DNA from: Pterobdella sp. o SKG-2022 | Lineage: Eukaryota > Annelida > Clitellata > Hirudinida > Piscicolidae | Assembly (NCBI GenBank): GCA_964035795.1 | Contig: OZ038320.1 | Coordinates: forward strand, 1,043,553 to 1,107,552 | DNA: 64,000 nt | Direction: 5' to 3' | Part shown: piece after piece, positions 1 through 11,989 of the stretch | Numbering within the stretch: position 1 is the first letter of the stretch | How the letters are laid out: each line of letters begins with the position of its first letter | The notes under the pieces: model-generated | The model's database searches: none | What the model saw: the letters and a program-made list of their open reading frames with translations, nothing else | Told to the model about the DNA's origin: nothing | Translations under genes and position numbers: made by a program

Positions 1-3000
1 ATACATTCATAAAATCAACTCAGTTTTCAAAATGTCATTTATATAAGTATTATTATGATTGCTTTTGTTTCAATTAACAGACCTTTTTTTTCATATAATC
101 TTAGTTAACTGTTTTGTTTATTTAGTTATACTTGCATAATTTTTTTTAAAATTTTCGTATCTAAGAAAACTTACGTTACATTAAATTGCATTCAAAGTTC
201 ATAATAATTAGTGGTCTAGAAACTCTTCAAGTCGATGCCACTATAACCATACTCGTCATTGAATTTGAATTTATTTTATTATCATTACCAATAATATTAT
301 CATCATCATCATTGCTATCATCTTTGTTATTATTATTATGATTGTCAATCACATCGACTGAACTGTTGGCAGTGAGGATGGTGGAGAGGTGATGAGGGTT
401 GAGAAAGGACAAATGGGTGATCTTCGTGTGTGGTCTGTATGACGTGTCGAGCCTCACGTGACCCTCGCCATGTTCACTATCGTATATCCTGTGTTTTTTA
501 TGTGTATTTTGTATGCCTGTATGTATGTTTGTGTGTGTTTGTATGTTTATTTGTCTGTGCTTATATTTTATGTGTGTACGTTCGGTTTGGTTGATCTTTT
601 TTAATGATGGTATGTATGTGTAATGATTTTTTGTGCTTGTATGTGTGTTCACATGTGTTCATACAACCACACTCCACCAACAGAATGTGTGCATCTTGAA
701 CAACAGCCAGTGTGTTTTCAAAAGGGTGAAAGGTCATGAGGTTTGTAGGTCGAGACAACTTGAATGAGGTCACCAGCTCATCCAATCGGCTGCTTCCTAA
801 ATTTTTTTCAGATTGTTTCAAGGTTATATGTTGATAAAGAATAATATATAGTTAAAGCTTGCCAGCAATGCCATATTCTGCTTCATGAGAAAACCCTCCA
901 TCATCCAAAAACCCATATCCCTTCATCAAACACCCTTCTTCTCTCTTTCTCTCAACCTCTCCCCCTTCCACCAACCAATCCTGTCATATTCCTCAGATGC
1001 TCCAGCCACCACCCTTGCTGCCCTGCTCACCATCATATCTTCCCTGTACCATGCCACTGATCCTATCTGCCACGTCATCATTATTATTATTACTATTATT
1101 GTTATACAAATAAAAAAAAGCAAAATAAAAACCTCAGATCTGATTGGATGTTGATCATCCAATGAGTTTTCAGAGATGGGCTGAGGAATGGATGGGTGGT
1201 AGTCTGGATGGAAGAATGAGTGCATCTTCATTCTAGAGTTAGGTTCTGAAAACTGGCGGCAACACCACCGGAAGAAAGTGCTCTCGAGGCGTGGATCTTT
1301 CTGGCGTAGTTATGACGTCATTTGGTTAGCGATGTAATTTGGTATACATAAAGCGCTTTTCTTTGTAACCAAAGCGCTTGCAAAAGCACACTGTCGGCTC
1401 ACACGGGATCGCAATCGGTAACTCAAAATAATTAGTCTAATGCTCTACCACTGAGCTATACGGGCTGACATGTTATTATGAAGTTTGATGGCAATATGAA
1501 ATGAGTGAATATTTGATAAGATTTTTGAAAAAAATGAAAAACACAATAAGCTAAAAATAATAACGATGGGCTGGATCTTGTTGTCCTCCGAGATGATGGG
1601 TGGTTTGGCGTTCCTCTTGCCACTCTAACCATAACAATTATAACATTTATATTAGTAGTAGTAGTAGTAGCAATATTAGTAGTAGTAGTAGTATTAGTAA
1701 TATTAGTAGTAGTAGTATTAGTAATATTAGTAGTAGTAGCAGTAGTAGTAGTAGAATTAGTAGTAGTAGTAGTAACAGTACCAGAAGTAATATTAGCATC
1801 ATTATCATCATCCCTCTAACCTGCATCCGCTTACACATCTCCTCCCACAGAAGACAGGCAGGCTCTGATGTTTTGGGATGGGGGTCCGACTTCAGCAACA
1901 GGATGCCATTCCACACAGCCTTCAATATATATCTGGGCTTCATTCGCTGATTCTCTGGGTTGTCTTTCTTGTCTGGTGGGGTGATGATGATGATGAGAGT
2001 GATGATGATGATGATGATGATGATAATGATGATGATGAGGGTGATAATGATGATAATAATGATGACTCACCTTCAGACTCAGATGTAGTATTTATTCCTG
2101 CCAGGTTAAGTGGGAGGGTTATGGGAAAAGAGGTTAATAGAAATTTATGATTGAAAAAATTTTTAAATCAAAAAAGTAAAACAGTAATACATAATTTGAA
2201 TTTTCCATAATTTTATCTTCACCATATATTTTTATTTAGTTTCAAAATATGAACAAAAGTATAAAAAGTGAAGAACGAACGATATGGCAGACTGGATGAG
2301 ATGAGGTCTATCATGAAATTGTTGACAAAGCCCACCAGAGCTAATAACACTTCCTGCGGTGATGGGTGAAAGAGGTAAGAAAGGTGGAGGTTTTTTTAAT
2401 ATATGAGGCTTACAAATTCATAATATTAGTGGTTACAAGTATCATAACATAATTTATGCAAAAAATATAATAATTTCATAATACGATGACTCATGATAAC
2501 ATGACTCACCCTCCTGACCACAGGGGAGGCGTCATGCAACAAAGGAAGCAGGTGACTTGCTATTGATTGGTCCAACTTCATCACGTGTTCATCTCTTTCG
2601 GTGCTATTAGCCAGGAAACTCCCTAAGCTGTACACTGCGGCTGCTCTGAGCTAATTAGGTGGATGGGTGATTATTTGTGGTAGTTGAGTCGTAGATGAGT
2701 TTGAAAAAATAAATAAACGGTCAAATAGTTGGATGAGTGGGTGAGGAGGTGAGAGGTTGGCTAAATGAATTCGCTGAAAATTTGAAAAATGAATAAATAG
2801 ATGGATAGACGTATAAATGTAATGATGGATAAATGAAACCTCGGGGCATGGGTCATGAAGGAGGAGAGCCAACTTGTCATGAGCACTATCCCTCACTCCC
2901 ACCCACCTGGCTGTGTCGAAGTCCTGCCACATCTGTGTGTGAGTGCGTCTGTCTATTTATCTATCTATCTATTTGTAAGGTCAACAAACACAAAGTATTT

Positions 3001-6000
3001 ATTTAAAAATTTTTTAAAATAAATACTTTGTTGAGATTACAATTTGATTCAGGATATTATACTTCTATCTATTTATCTATCTATCCACCCACCAACCTTA
3101 CTGAGACATAGGATGGCCCAGAGTTTGAGACCAGGATGATCATCATGTAGTTGAAGAAGGCAGGTTGAGATGCCGTTGCCTTTCACCATTGCTTCCTGAA
3201 AAGTTGACGATGATATTGTTGTTTGTTGTTGTTGATATGTTTTGTGTTGTTTTTTGCTTTGTTGTTTGTTGATGATTATTATTTTTATTTTTGTTTGAAA
3301 CTTTTTAATGAAAAAAAGGTTAAAAACGATACTAACTTTTCCAGAATCATAACCATCCACGATCAATGACAACACAAACGCTGCCAACATCCGGTCTTCT
3401 GCCTGCCAGGGTTAATAATAAAAATAATTATTATTATCCTTTTATTTTATTATTTTTACTTCTTTTATTCTTAAAGGAAAAGTTTTATTATTACCAATAA
3501 AAACAATAAAAATATTTCAATTGATATTATTGACCTTAAGTGAGGCGTCAGCAAGCACGCATGTGAAGTACTTGTGCCCATTGTCCTTGATCAGGTCAGT
3601 CTGGCAGCTCTGGGTGAGTGGATGTTTGTGTCCTTAGCTAGTTGTTCGTTGAAAATTCATCTATGGTGAAATTCTTGATATCTTTATATATTTTTACTAA
3701 TATTTTATAATTTTGTTCTTTTCTCCAAAACGCCACTACGCATTAATATAGTACACCAAAAGCAAGCAACAGGGCCTCACAGAATCCACAGCAAGCAGCT
3801 TGGCCCAGATGAAGACAAGCAGGGACTTGAGTTCCCTGGCTGAGCTTTGCAGTAGCTTCAACACGTATGGAAATATACCCACTGATAAGGCCTGTGAAAG
3901 TGGTGTGGTTGTTATGTGGTAAATTTTTTATGTTGTGATGTGTTTATTACTAAGAATAATAAATTAATAAACAATGTATATATTTAAAACCAATAAATAT
4001 TATAACAACAATAAAAACAACAAAAGCAGACAAGATTGACAGCCCATGCTCCAAGGTCAAGGAAGGATGCGAGGAGTTCAAGGGCCCTTTGCCTGTGTAT
4101 CTGACTCAAGAGCACCTGGGTCAAAAGGTCAACATTGTGGTGGAGGTGTTATGCTAGGGTAGTGGATATTATGATAGGGTGGAAGAATTGAATTTGAAAT
4201 TGTTGGAATATTATATGTATTCTGTGGTGATGCTACAAAAAACGGAATACACTGTAGTATCAATACAAAAAACGCAACAAGAAAAAATACACCCTCACAA
4301 CACGTTACACTACATAAGCAAAACCACCACACCACCCCCCTTCACCCACCTGCAACACAATAGGCAGCTGCAAGGGAGGGTTGAGAGGGGGAACATCTGG
4401 GAACTGCTGAAAGACAAGTGACGTGGCTGTACTTAACCACACTTGGAATCCAGTCAGCTGCTGGCTGAAGAAGTTGCTGTGTTGGAAGCTGCTGGGATCA
4501 TGAAGAACTGTCGGCACCTGAGAGAGTATCAGCTGAGTTTATTTGGGGGTGTATGAAGCTTTCAAGGGGGTATATGACAAGGCTTTTTAGCTGGATAGTG
4601 CTTGCTAGGTTTTAAATTTTGATACCAAGACTAACAAGAGATTTTTGTTTAAAAAATAACGAGAAGCAGGTTTTAATTTGACATCATCATCACTGGAGGT
4701 ACACACCTGCTTCAAGATGCCGTCAAGAGCAAAGTCCCAGGCCAGCCTGTTGTTGTGACGGTATCCATTATTCAAATTTGTCATCCATCCGTCTATTTAT
4801 TCACACTCATTCCTTATCCACCCATCCAAAATGTATCCCTTCATTAATTCTTCACACATCCCTCTATCTCACCCTTCCCAACAAACCACATGGGATGATC
4901 TTTGGTGGAGGGAAGTGCTGGCAGAGACATGGGGTGACAATGGTGGTGCCCCATCACCCTCACAGCCAACAGAAAATTCCGGAAGAGGCTTGCAACGAGA
5001 AGATCCTGTCGGAAAAGCCTTTGGAACAATTCTGGAAGAGGATCAGTTTGAGTGTGAGAATACTTCTAGAGTTGGTGTGCATAAGAAGTGTTTTAAAATT
5101 TTGACAATTTCAATGACACCCAACATCACACACCCCTGGACAGAACACTCCAAGCGATGGTGTCAGTTATGGAGGTGAAGATCCAGTTCAACTCTCCCAG
5201 CATCGTTCTGCGGTCGTTCAACTGGCCTGGAATCCTTGGTGATGTTGATATTACTTTATTATTTATGAAACTCTATCGGTACTACTATTTTATTTTTTAT
5301 TATCCCCATTTTCATCTCATCTGTTGTAAACTCTTTGCCAATTTAAAAAATTCTGTTAATATTATAAAATGCCCAAACTCGTCTGCCAGGTTACTAGTGA
5401 AGGCGGGAACCAATTTGGAGATGTTACAGGAAATGTACCTGTGAGTCGATCATCATTCAAAAGAGAATGAAAATTAAAATTAAGCTATCAGGAATTTTGA
5501 ATAGAAATAATATTAATAATAAAAATGATGATAAAAATATTTTTATACTATTATATTATGATATTTTTCAATAATGAAAATAATAACAATAATCATTATC
5601 ATGACTGACCACTTGAGAGCCACCTTAATGGGCGTGGTCAAGCAAGCAGTGAACAGGTCAGCTGGCAGATCGGGAGATTGAGGCAAGCTTTCATCTGATT
5701 GGCAAGCTGCCAATAATATACTCTTTTTGCCTTCGCTATCTTTGTTCTGATTTGGTGATGATAATATTGATAAACATGATTGGTTGGTAGTATGTCTAAT
5801 AGTTTATTTAAGCCTCCATAACTCCACCAAGCCCCCATCTCACCAAACCACCATCTCTACCATGATGCCCATCAAACTGCCATCACTATTCCCATCAAAC
5901 CATCCCACCCTTTTCACCAACCTCCTTCTTGCTCTTGAAAATGTTTTGGAGGGATGCAAGCATGTGGCCAGCATTGGAGCAGTCAAAGACATAGATAGAT

Positions 6001-7570
6001 GGTCGACCCATCCACAATTGTAAATCACACATTGATAAGGGCATATACTGGGTGTATTGCTGGAGAAGGGGTGTTTGTGGTGAAATAAAATGGTACCATT
6101 GAGAGTGTATGGCTGTGGTGTGGTAGAATTATGGTGGTGTAAAAGTGAGATAGTTGATGGCTTATAGAGTGGTGGGTGGGTTGTAAGAATGGTGATGTAT
6201 GGTAGTTGTTAGTGTATGTATGAATAGGTAAAGATCCTAAGAGCTTATAGTAAATATTTTTACAGTGAATGTTAATGAATGATTTGTTACCTCCCAACTT
6301 ACCCTCATCTTCCACCCCTCACCCACCTTGTTGAACACCCAGATCTCCCCATTCTCCGTAGGTCTAGGCACTCCAAAGCCATTGAAATGCAACAGCACAC
6401 GGTCATCTTTAGCATTCCTCCTCAGTGACGTCAGCAACTTTTTCACCTCCTCCAGAACAGGGTCAAAACTCAGCTTGTAACTGGCGGAGGTGGTTTGAGT
6501 GGTTGCTTATAATGTTGGAACATGATGTTGTTACTGTTATGAACTGAAAGCTGAAACACACAAAACTACCAAGCCTTCATTCAGAAGCAATGCATTTTGT
6601 GTTGTTTTTATCATTCCACCAAATGATAACAATAACAAATCATAGCACTGAGGTATGCAACTGAAACTCAAATATCTTCACTTATCTCTCATAATCATCA
6701 AGTCTTCTCTCCTTCATTCTTTCCATCTCCTAACCACCTTTTTCCCATCCACAGCCTCACCCTTTTTCATTATCACATGAACCAATTTTTTACCACTACC
6801 CATGCTCCTAGCCCCTCACTTTCCACACCCCCTCACCGAGCCCTAGGTTGCCACCTTTCATACTGCTTCTGCAGGGCAGCCCCAATGATCTCAATGGGCT
6901 TTTGTGCTGATGATATGTCGCTCAAGTGCTTCTTTGGGTCTGTCATAATAATAATAAAAACAGAAATAATAATAATGCCTTTATAAAGCAAATAATAATA
7001 AAAATAAGCAGCACCGATCCAGCAGAGCTGTTTTGCACAGGGCATGATCTTGATGACATCAGGAGGGTCCACTCCAATGTTGAGACATAACACCAGAGCC
7101 ACACTCACGGTCTTCATCTGTGTAGAAAAAAAGTAGAGTGGTGGAAAGGAAAAAAATGAGAAAGTGGTAGAAAAGGAAGAAAAAAAAATGAAAAAGTGAT
7201 GAATAAAAAGGAGTAGAGATGGAGTTATACTAGGAGTAGTAGAAAAAAAATTAGATGGAAAAAGTTATAAACTAATTTTTTTATGGCAGTTGAACTTAAA
7301 TTTTTAAAATGGAAATTATTTTTTGTTTTTCTTAACTATTATAGGCTTTAGACAAAAATAATGACTCACCCTTTCCTTCATTCTCCATGTTTGTGTCTCC
7401 AACACTAACGGTTGTAACTCAAAGTGATGGCGAGGTGAGCAAAACAATTTTTTTTTCAACCAAAAATGTTTTAAAAGTTCATCGTCTGCAGACTCATCTG
7501 TCTCCAACATTTCCCCTAAAGGTCGCAAGTCAAAGTCTGAGTCAAGTTTTTTTCTTGAGTTGAAATCCAT
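1..7570 (-). CDS. RPTOR: Raptor, mTORC1 scaffold subunit, 3' part beyond window
   Basis: Raptor recruits substrates to mTOR kinase in mTORC1 at the lysosome. ATG is at 7570. Exons in coding order: 7570-7370, 7117-7015, 6939-6837, 6480-6327, 6059-5922, 5746-5610, 5438-5379, 5234-5134, 5031-4887, 4746-4707, 4517-4350, 4115-4032, 3891-3781, 3609-3535, 3402-3337, 3195-3097, 2932-2840, 2650-2510, 2353-2281, 2097-2071, 1954-1821; phases close throughout. A probable exon lies near 1620-1566; 1565-797 is unresolved (a possible exon is near 1230-1140). Then come 796-682 and 488-353, matching the start of the WD40 part. Visible motifs: WRMKER and [13 protein letters not shown] at the N-terminus, the caspase-like block with [27 protein letters not shown], and HEAT-like VRDSAHDKL and [15 protein letters not shown]. 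The caspase-like His position is Phe (NGFGVPRPT). Most WD40 repeats lie beyond the left edge. Confidence 0.95.
1380..1470 (-). repeat. tRNA-derived SINE-like copy (A)
   Basis: Read on the minus strand, it begins with CCCGTATAGCTCAGTGGTAG, a pol III A box. A B-box-like GATTGCGATCCC follows, then GAGCCGACAGTGTG. It lacks a proper acceptor stem, so it is not a working tRNA. Related copies lie at 48661-48748 and 56865-56972. It sits in a Raptor intron, and the element may extend to about 1230. Confidence 0.6.
1566..1954 (-). repeat. (TAG)n microsatellite between two Raptor exons
   Basis: An interrupted TAG/TAT trinucleotide array runs from about 1647 to 1790 in the intron following the Raptor exon 1954-1821. 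Both strands give long spurious Ser/Ile or Leu/Ile open frames here. I see no coding signal in the array. Confidence 0.8.
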
Positions 7571-8913
7571 TTTTAATTTGGTTAAGACATTTGCTGTGAC
7601 AACTTTTTTTATTTTGAGTTTTTTATTTGAAGATATAACTTATTAAGTTCCAACAGCATTCAAGTTTTTATGTCACAACTTTACACGTCTGTTGCAAACG
7701 TTCCTATATTTATTTAAAAAAGCTAATATTCCCAATTGGTGTATATAAGGTTTTATTTTTGTTGTTTAGAAGTTTTCTATATGTTTGCGCGTTTTTAACG
7801 GTAGAAAAAAAACTAATGTTGTTTGGATTCAAAAACAAGATAAAATAATGAATGTTGTAGAGTTTTTCTATTTTGCATGATACCGAAGTCACAACTGATA
7901 TCAAAGTTTAAAAGTGCACTTTTGTGGGAGAAATGGGGTAAATAATATATTTATGTTTGTATAACTACTATAATAAATTGAAGTACTTTCTATTTTTTTA
8001 ACCAAAATGTAAAATATATATAACTAATTTTAAAACTCAAATTGAAAGTAGAAAATAATTTAAAAGGCTAAGAACCTCTTGTTACAAGTATCAAGTTTAC
8101 AACTCTAAATTGTGAAAATGAGTTCACTCTTTGTTTTTATTTTTTTACAGAAATTAATTTACTGAAGCTCTAAAAAAATAAGAAAATTGCTGAAAAATTA
8201 AAAATCACTCAAATCTTTTCTTGTAGTCAAAAAATTCTCAAAAATATAAATAGACAACACGTGAGAGCATTCACACTTTTCAGAAAATTATGAAATTAAT
8301 ACAAAAATAGTCATGATTGTTATATTCTTATGATCCATTAATATTGGTCAGTTGATAATAGCTTCTGAAGAAGCACAAAAAGTTTGAAATATCAACAACC
8401 CGCTTTCATGACCGTGCAGCATGGAAGAAGTAAACCCTCAAAAAGCCTCACCCTCTGTTGAGAAAAACGGGCTCTAATCTAAATGATGATAATGATAACA
8501 GTTTGAACAGGAGTAACATTAAAATAGAGTAAAGTACTTGAACATACTGAACATTAGTTTTTTAATAGATTTTTTTAGAACCTGCTTTATTTTGAAGTTT
8601 ATGAAAAAACAATAAATTGAGTAAAAAAATATATACAAAATAGATAGATAGATACCAAGATTTTAAATCTGGTTTAATCCTCACTATACTGAGGGTGGCT
8701 AGATTTACTCCATTTACAAAATGTTAGCATGATAATTATGCAAGTAAATATAAAATGTTATTTTAATCAGTTTTATAGCAATATAAAACTGTTAACAGCA
8801 TTCAAGCAAACAACGTAGTAAGAACAATGGCTGACTGGAAATGGACTCACAGTATATATATGGTATAAATAGAGAACTAGAATAAGAGACTTGGTGGCAA
8901 TACAAAACTAGCA
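7571..8913. other. Intergenic region between Raptor and the arrestin-like gene
   Basis: AT-rich sequence containing the 5' flank of Raptor and the 3' flank of the arrestin-domain gene. I see no convincing coding exon. Positions 8660-8722 resemble 27330-27395, suggesting one dispersed repeat. The stretch around 8364-8470 is less AT-rich and looks like a transposon remnant, but I cannot name it. Confidence 0.6.
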
Positions 8914-9996
8914 TCACATTTCAATGAAGAAAAAGAACAACATAAAGAAGAAGAGCAGAGAAATGAGACCACAAACTACATAGATTACATAACTTGTATG
9001 TTGGCATGTGTCTGATGAGTTCAGTTGAGTTTCAACATCAGGTGTGTTATAAAGCAGAAGGGGTTTGAAAAGTGGTGGTTGTTCAAAAAGAGGTTGCGTA
9101 AGTGGTTCTACTACGTTACCAATGACAACTGGACACTTCACTTCAAAATTAGAAGAACCATGTATTTTTAATGACACCACAACATAATGGTCAAGTCTAA
9201 TGTTGGAACAGTTGGTGATGGTGATGTAGTCATCAGAAGGAACTTTCAATTTAACATTTTCCCAAGAAAAATATTTCTCATTCGACTTTTGACCTTCAAA
9301 TTTTGCTAAACAGCTTTGGCTCTCAATTGTATTTGAATATGATCTGTAGGTGATGAGTTTTATCAGTTTCGCCACAGGTCTAACATTTCTTCCAGTGTTG
9401 TTGGTAACATTGGCACTGATAATTATTGTGTCTCCAACAACAAAACCTGTTTTATTGAAAACCACTGAAAGAGAAAGAGGTTCTGACTTGAAACACAAAA
9501 CTCCCAATGTTTTATCATTCTGCATCTCTACTGATGACTGCAATGAAGCAAGGTTCACATTACAATTACCTAGGTATTTTATTAGATGTACTTCCTTCAC
9601 ATTTGGATAAAACTTTCTCAATAATTTAACCTTCAAAAAGTATCTAATGTGGCCACTGGAACTCTCAAATGAAGGTGGATGGTCTCCCAAAGGAAAAGTA
9701 AAAACAAAAGGAAAACTGTGGCTTCCTTGTGCTAGTACTATTGGCTGATTTTTGTTATCCTTATTACTAACAAGAAAAACTTGTTTGAAGTTGAATATTC
9801 TAATTTTAGAACCAAAGCTAGTTTCATCTTCACCAGATCCTTCAGTCCAGTGGGTCTCAGACTCCCCTATCATTTCTACATAAAGGGTTTCAACCTTTTC
9901 CATGTTTTTCACGCTCACAACTACCAATCCTTTAACCGGTTCTCCAGGGCCATACACTCCACCTTCATTTTCTAATTTGAATCGCAATTTAGTCAT
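8914..9996 (-). CDS. Arrestin-domain protein with C-terminal membrane segment, intronless
   Basis: One uninterrupted frame of 360 residues. Residues about 1-150 fit an Arrestin_N fold: the start MTKLRFKLENEGGVYGPGEP is followed by alternating strands with GSHSFPFVFTFPLGDHPPSF and GHIRYFLKVKLLRKF, typical of alpha-arrestins (ARRDC family). Residues about 175-300 fit Arrestin_C, with GFVVGDTIIISANVTNNTGR and a late VVIGNVVEPL. Alpha-arrestins usually end in a PPxY tail for NEDD4 ligases; I see none. Instead the last 25 residues are a hydrophobic Val/Ile/Leu/Phe run that looks like a tail anchor. Cys-rich insertions precede it. The lack of introns is unusual beside the neighbours and suggests retroposition or simple intron loss. 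Alpha-arrestins are endocytic adaptors; the role of this one is not known to me. Confidence 0.85.
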   Translation of the reverse strand: MTKLRFKLENEGGVYGPGEPVKGLVVVSVKNMEKVETLYVEMIGESETHWTEGSGEDETSFGSKIRIFNFKQVFLVSNKDNKNQPIVLAQGSHSFPFVFTFPLGDHPPSFESSSGHIRYFLKVKLLRKFYPNVKEVHLIKYLGNCNVNLASLQSSVEMQNDKTLGVLCFKSEPLSLSVVFNKTGFVVGDTIIISANVTNNTGRNVRPVAKLIKLITYRSYSNTIESQSCLAKFEGQKSNEKYFSWENVKLKVPSDDYITITNCSNIRLDHYVVVSLKIHGSSNFEVKCPVVIGNVVEPLTQPLFEQPPLFKPLLLYNTPDVETQLNSSDTCQHTSYVIYVVCGLISLLFFFMLFFFFIEM

Positions 9997-10260
9997 TTAT
10001 AAAAACAGAATTTTTAACTTAACTAACAAACTTTTAATATCATGTTTTTATATTAATAAAAACTCATTCAAAAAGACAGGCGCAATCCATTTCGTAGAAT
10101 TAAATTGATATGAATCGTGGTTCAACTAAGCAAGTAATCTTCAATTTACTGAACAAAATTTGAAGTTATCGCAACAAGTAGTGAAATCTAACAGAAAGAA
10201 CTTTACAAAATAATTTTAGACAATTAAAATATCTGTAGTTTTTGCTTGATATTAGTAATG
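9997..10260. other. 5' flank of the arrestin-like gene
   Basis: AT-rich sequence between the arrestin-like start codon and the inverted-repeat element. It presumably holds the promoter and leader; I see no clear TATA box or coding exon. Confidence 0.5.
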
Positions 10261-10756
10261 AAATTTTACTAATCAAGGCTTTCTTCAAGTAAATTCATTT
10301 TTAAGGTTAGCGATACGAAGCATGGAAAATGCTTGGTCTGGGACGCAACAGTTGTCGACGCTTTCTCCAAGTCCCACATTATTGCCAGCTCCATCGAGTC
10401 GGGTTCCAGTGCAAAATCTGCGGAAATATTAAAAAACCGCAAATATCAGGGCTTGGTGAGCAACATCCATTTTCTACCCATTGCATTCGAGACAACGGGC
10501 TGCTGCAGACCTTCAACCAGCAGCTTTGTTGAGGAGTTAGGTAGAAAAGTTACCGAGGCGTCTGCAATTGTCTGCGGCAATGCTACCAGCATTTTTTCCT
10601 GTTTCCGCTTTTCTTCCTCTTTCTCTTAAGTGTAGTTTTTTTTTTGAAGTTTATATCGTTATTCTTTTGTTTTTTTTTCTGTGCATTATTTTAAAATAAG
10701 TTATAGCTAACGTTAAAAATGAATTCACTTGAAGAAAGCCTTGATTAGCAAAATTT
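10261..10756. mobile_element. Retroelement fragment enclosed by 55-bp inverted repeats
   Basis: Positions 10261-10315 and the reverse complement of 10702-10756 match at 51 of 55 bases by eye. Between them lies the 3' part of a retroelement frame (10320-10640). The arms resemble terminal inverted repeats of a non-autonomous DNA transposon, or a foldback formed at insertion. A short AGTAAT lies just outside both ends, but the outermost few bases of the arms do not pair, so a target duplication is unproven. Confidence 0.65.
10320..10640 (+). pseudogene. 3' coding fragment of a reverse-transcriptase retroelement
   Basis: The frame from about 10322 encodes GKCLVWDATVVDAFSKSHII, then YQGLVSNIHFLPIAFETTG and SFVEELGRKVTEAS. 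I recognise this as the widespread C-terminal block that follows the reverse transcriptase in an animal retroelement family (usual form: LVWD.T..DT.A.SHL..., then FVP.A.ET.G). A second copy lies at 30435-30865. It is truncated at its 5' side and ends in a T-rich tail. I cannot name the family. Confidence 0.7.
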
Positions 10757-10933
10757 TATCACCAAGTAATCTATTTCGTAAAGTTCAATATACCATATAA
10801 GCTATTTTTTAAAAATAAATAATTTGTGTTAGTTTTTATTTAATTCTTTCAATGAAAAAAAAATTTCGAAATAATTAGGTGTTAGATGTTCCTGAAAACA
10901 GGCGACCATCGTCGGAAGTAAGTGAAAAAGACG

Positions 10934-11088
10934 ATGAGTAACAACAAAAAAAGAGAAAAATATCTGGTGGCTTCAAACTCCGCTTCTCTGAGTCCCAGAC
11001 GTTCGCGACCAATGGTCTCTAACTGTGACAAGCCGCCTTCTTACGCGATTTTCCAAAAGTTATTCTCTGAAAAACCTAGCTGTGCAAA
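10934..11088 (+). CDS. Possible first coding exon, unidentified
   Basis: An ATG opens 51 codons that end exactly at a strong GTGAGT donor (11089). The product begins MSNNKKREKYLVASNSASLS and includes SPRRSRP and KPPSYAIFQKLFSEKP. Base composition is clearly less AT-rich than the surroundings. I could not find a continuing exon downstream with matching phase, and I do not recognise the family. It may be the start of a gene disrupted by the retroelements to its right, or chance. Confidence 0.3.
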
Positions 11089-11989
11089 GTGAGTTCAATA
11101 AATTTGTTTGGGTAATGAGATGAATTAAATTAGCTTTTTCAATTATAACTTGAACTAACGCATAAGTCTGGAATTCTTTTTCCAAGGCTTTCATATCCAT
11201 CTCTGGAACCTTTTCTAAAATTTTAAAAATTAGATTCAAATATCAGTTAGCTTTTAAGTAAACAAAATCTAAAACTTATTAACTGAACAACACGAGGCGT
11301 TTCGTGAGTCGCTCACCTTGTCAAGTGAAATATACACTTAAAATCAAATTTCATAATTAAATGCATTAAAAACAGTACAAATGATTGTTGGTTAAAAAGC
11401 TTTTTGCAAGTCTAGCAGTAGATGAAAAAACTATTTTTAGGCAAAGCTTCGTGTTGGTTTTATTACTCTGAATTCAAGTCATAAAATAAGTTCTAATGCT
11501 TAGCATTGACTCTTCAGTTTTGGTAAAGCATATTCCAACCTTTCACATCTGCACTTCTCCATAGCCTCCATATGCCTCACTGTCTGTACCACAGTGGCAC
11601 GTTTAAGTTCTCATCAAATTTTCATTCAATCGGTTTTATATTTATATATCTGTCTCGACCCTTTTTTCGCCACACACCATCCATCATGGAAACCAAATGA
11701 TTCCAGCTTATATTTAAACAACGTTGTGGGTTGTCGTCGTTGTTGAATTTGTGGAGAATGTTTCAAAAGTTTTTAAAATAACCATCATGCTTGACGATTA
11801 ACACAAAAAAGTTTTCATTCTTCGCACTTGCCCCTGTAAAACGTGGAGTTCCTATCGGAAACACTTGTGACTGCTTGGCCATTTGCAACAGCACGATCTG
11901 AGGCAACTCATTTCGATAAAATGGCAAGACCGAATTTCAAACGTAGAATTTTTATCACGTGCCAATTCTGCTGTTTCATCTTTAGTTTT
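11089..11989. other. Unassigned stretch between the possible exon and the LINE fragment
   Basis: No exon or RNA gene that I can support. The part from about 11840 leads without a clear boundary into the LINE remnant that follows, so it may be older sequence of the same insertion. Confidence 0.4.

Noticed and set aside
1647..1943. 98-residue Leu/Ile-rich frame on the minus strand
   Set aside because: The start overlaps the real Raptor exon 1954-1821; the rest is translation of the TAG microsatellite.
8364..8470. Hammerhead-ribozyme-like piece (CTGAAGAAG ... TTTGAAATATCA)
   Set aside because: Lacks the invariant CUGAUGA core and I could not pair the three stems; possibly transposon debris only.
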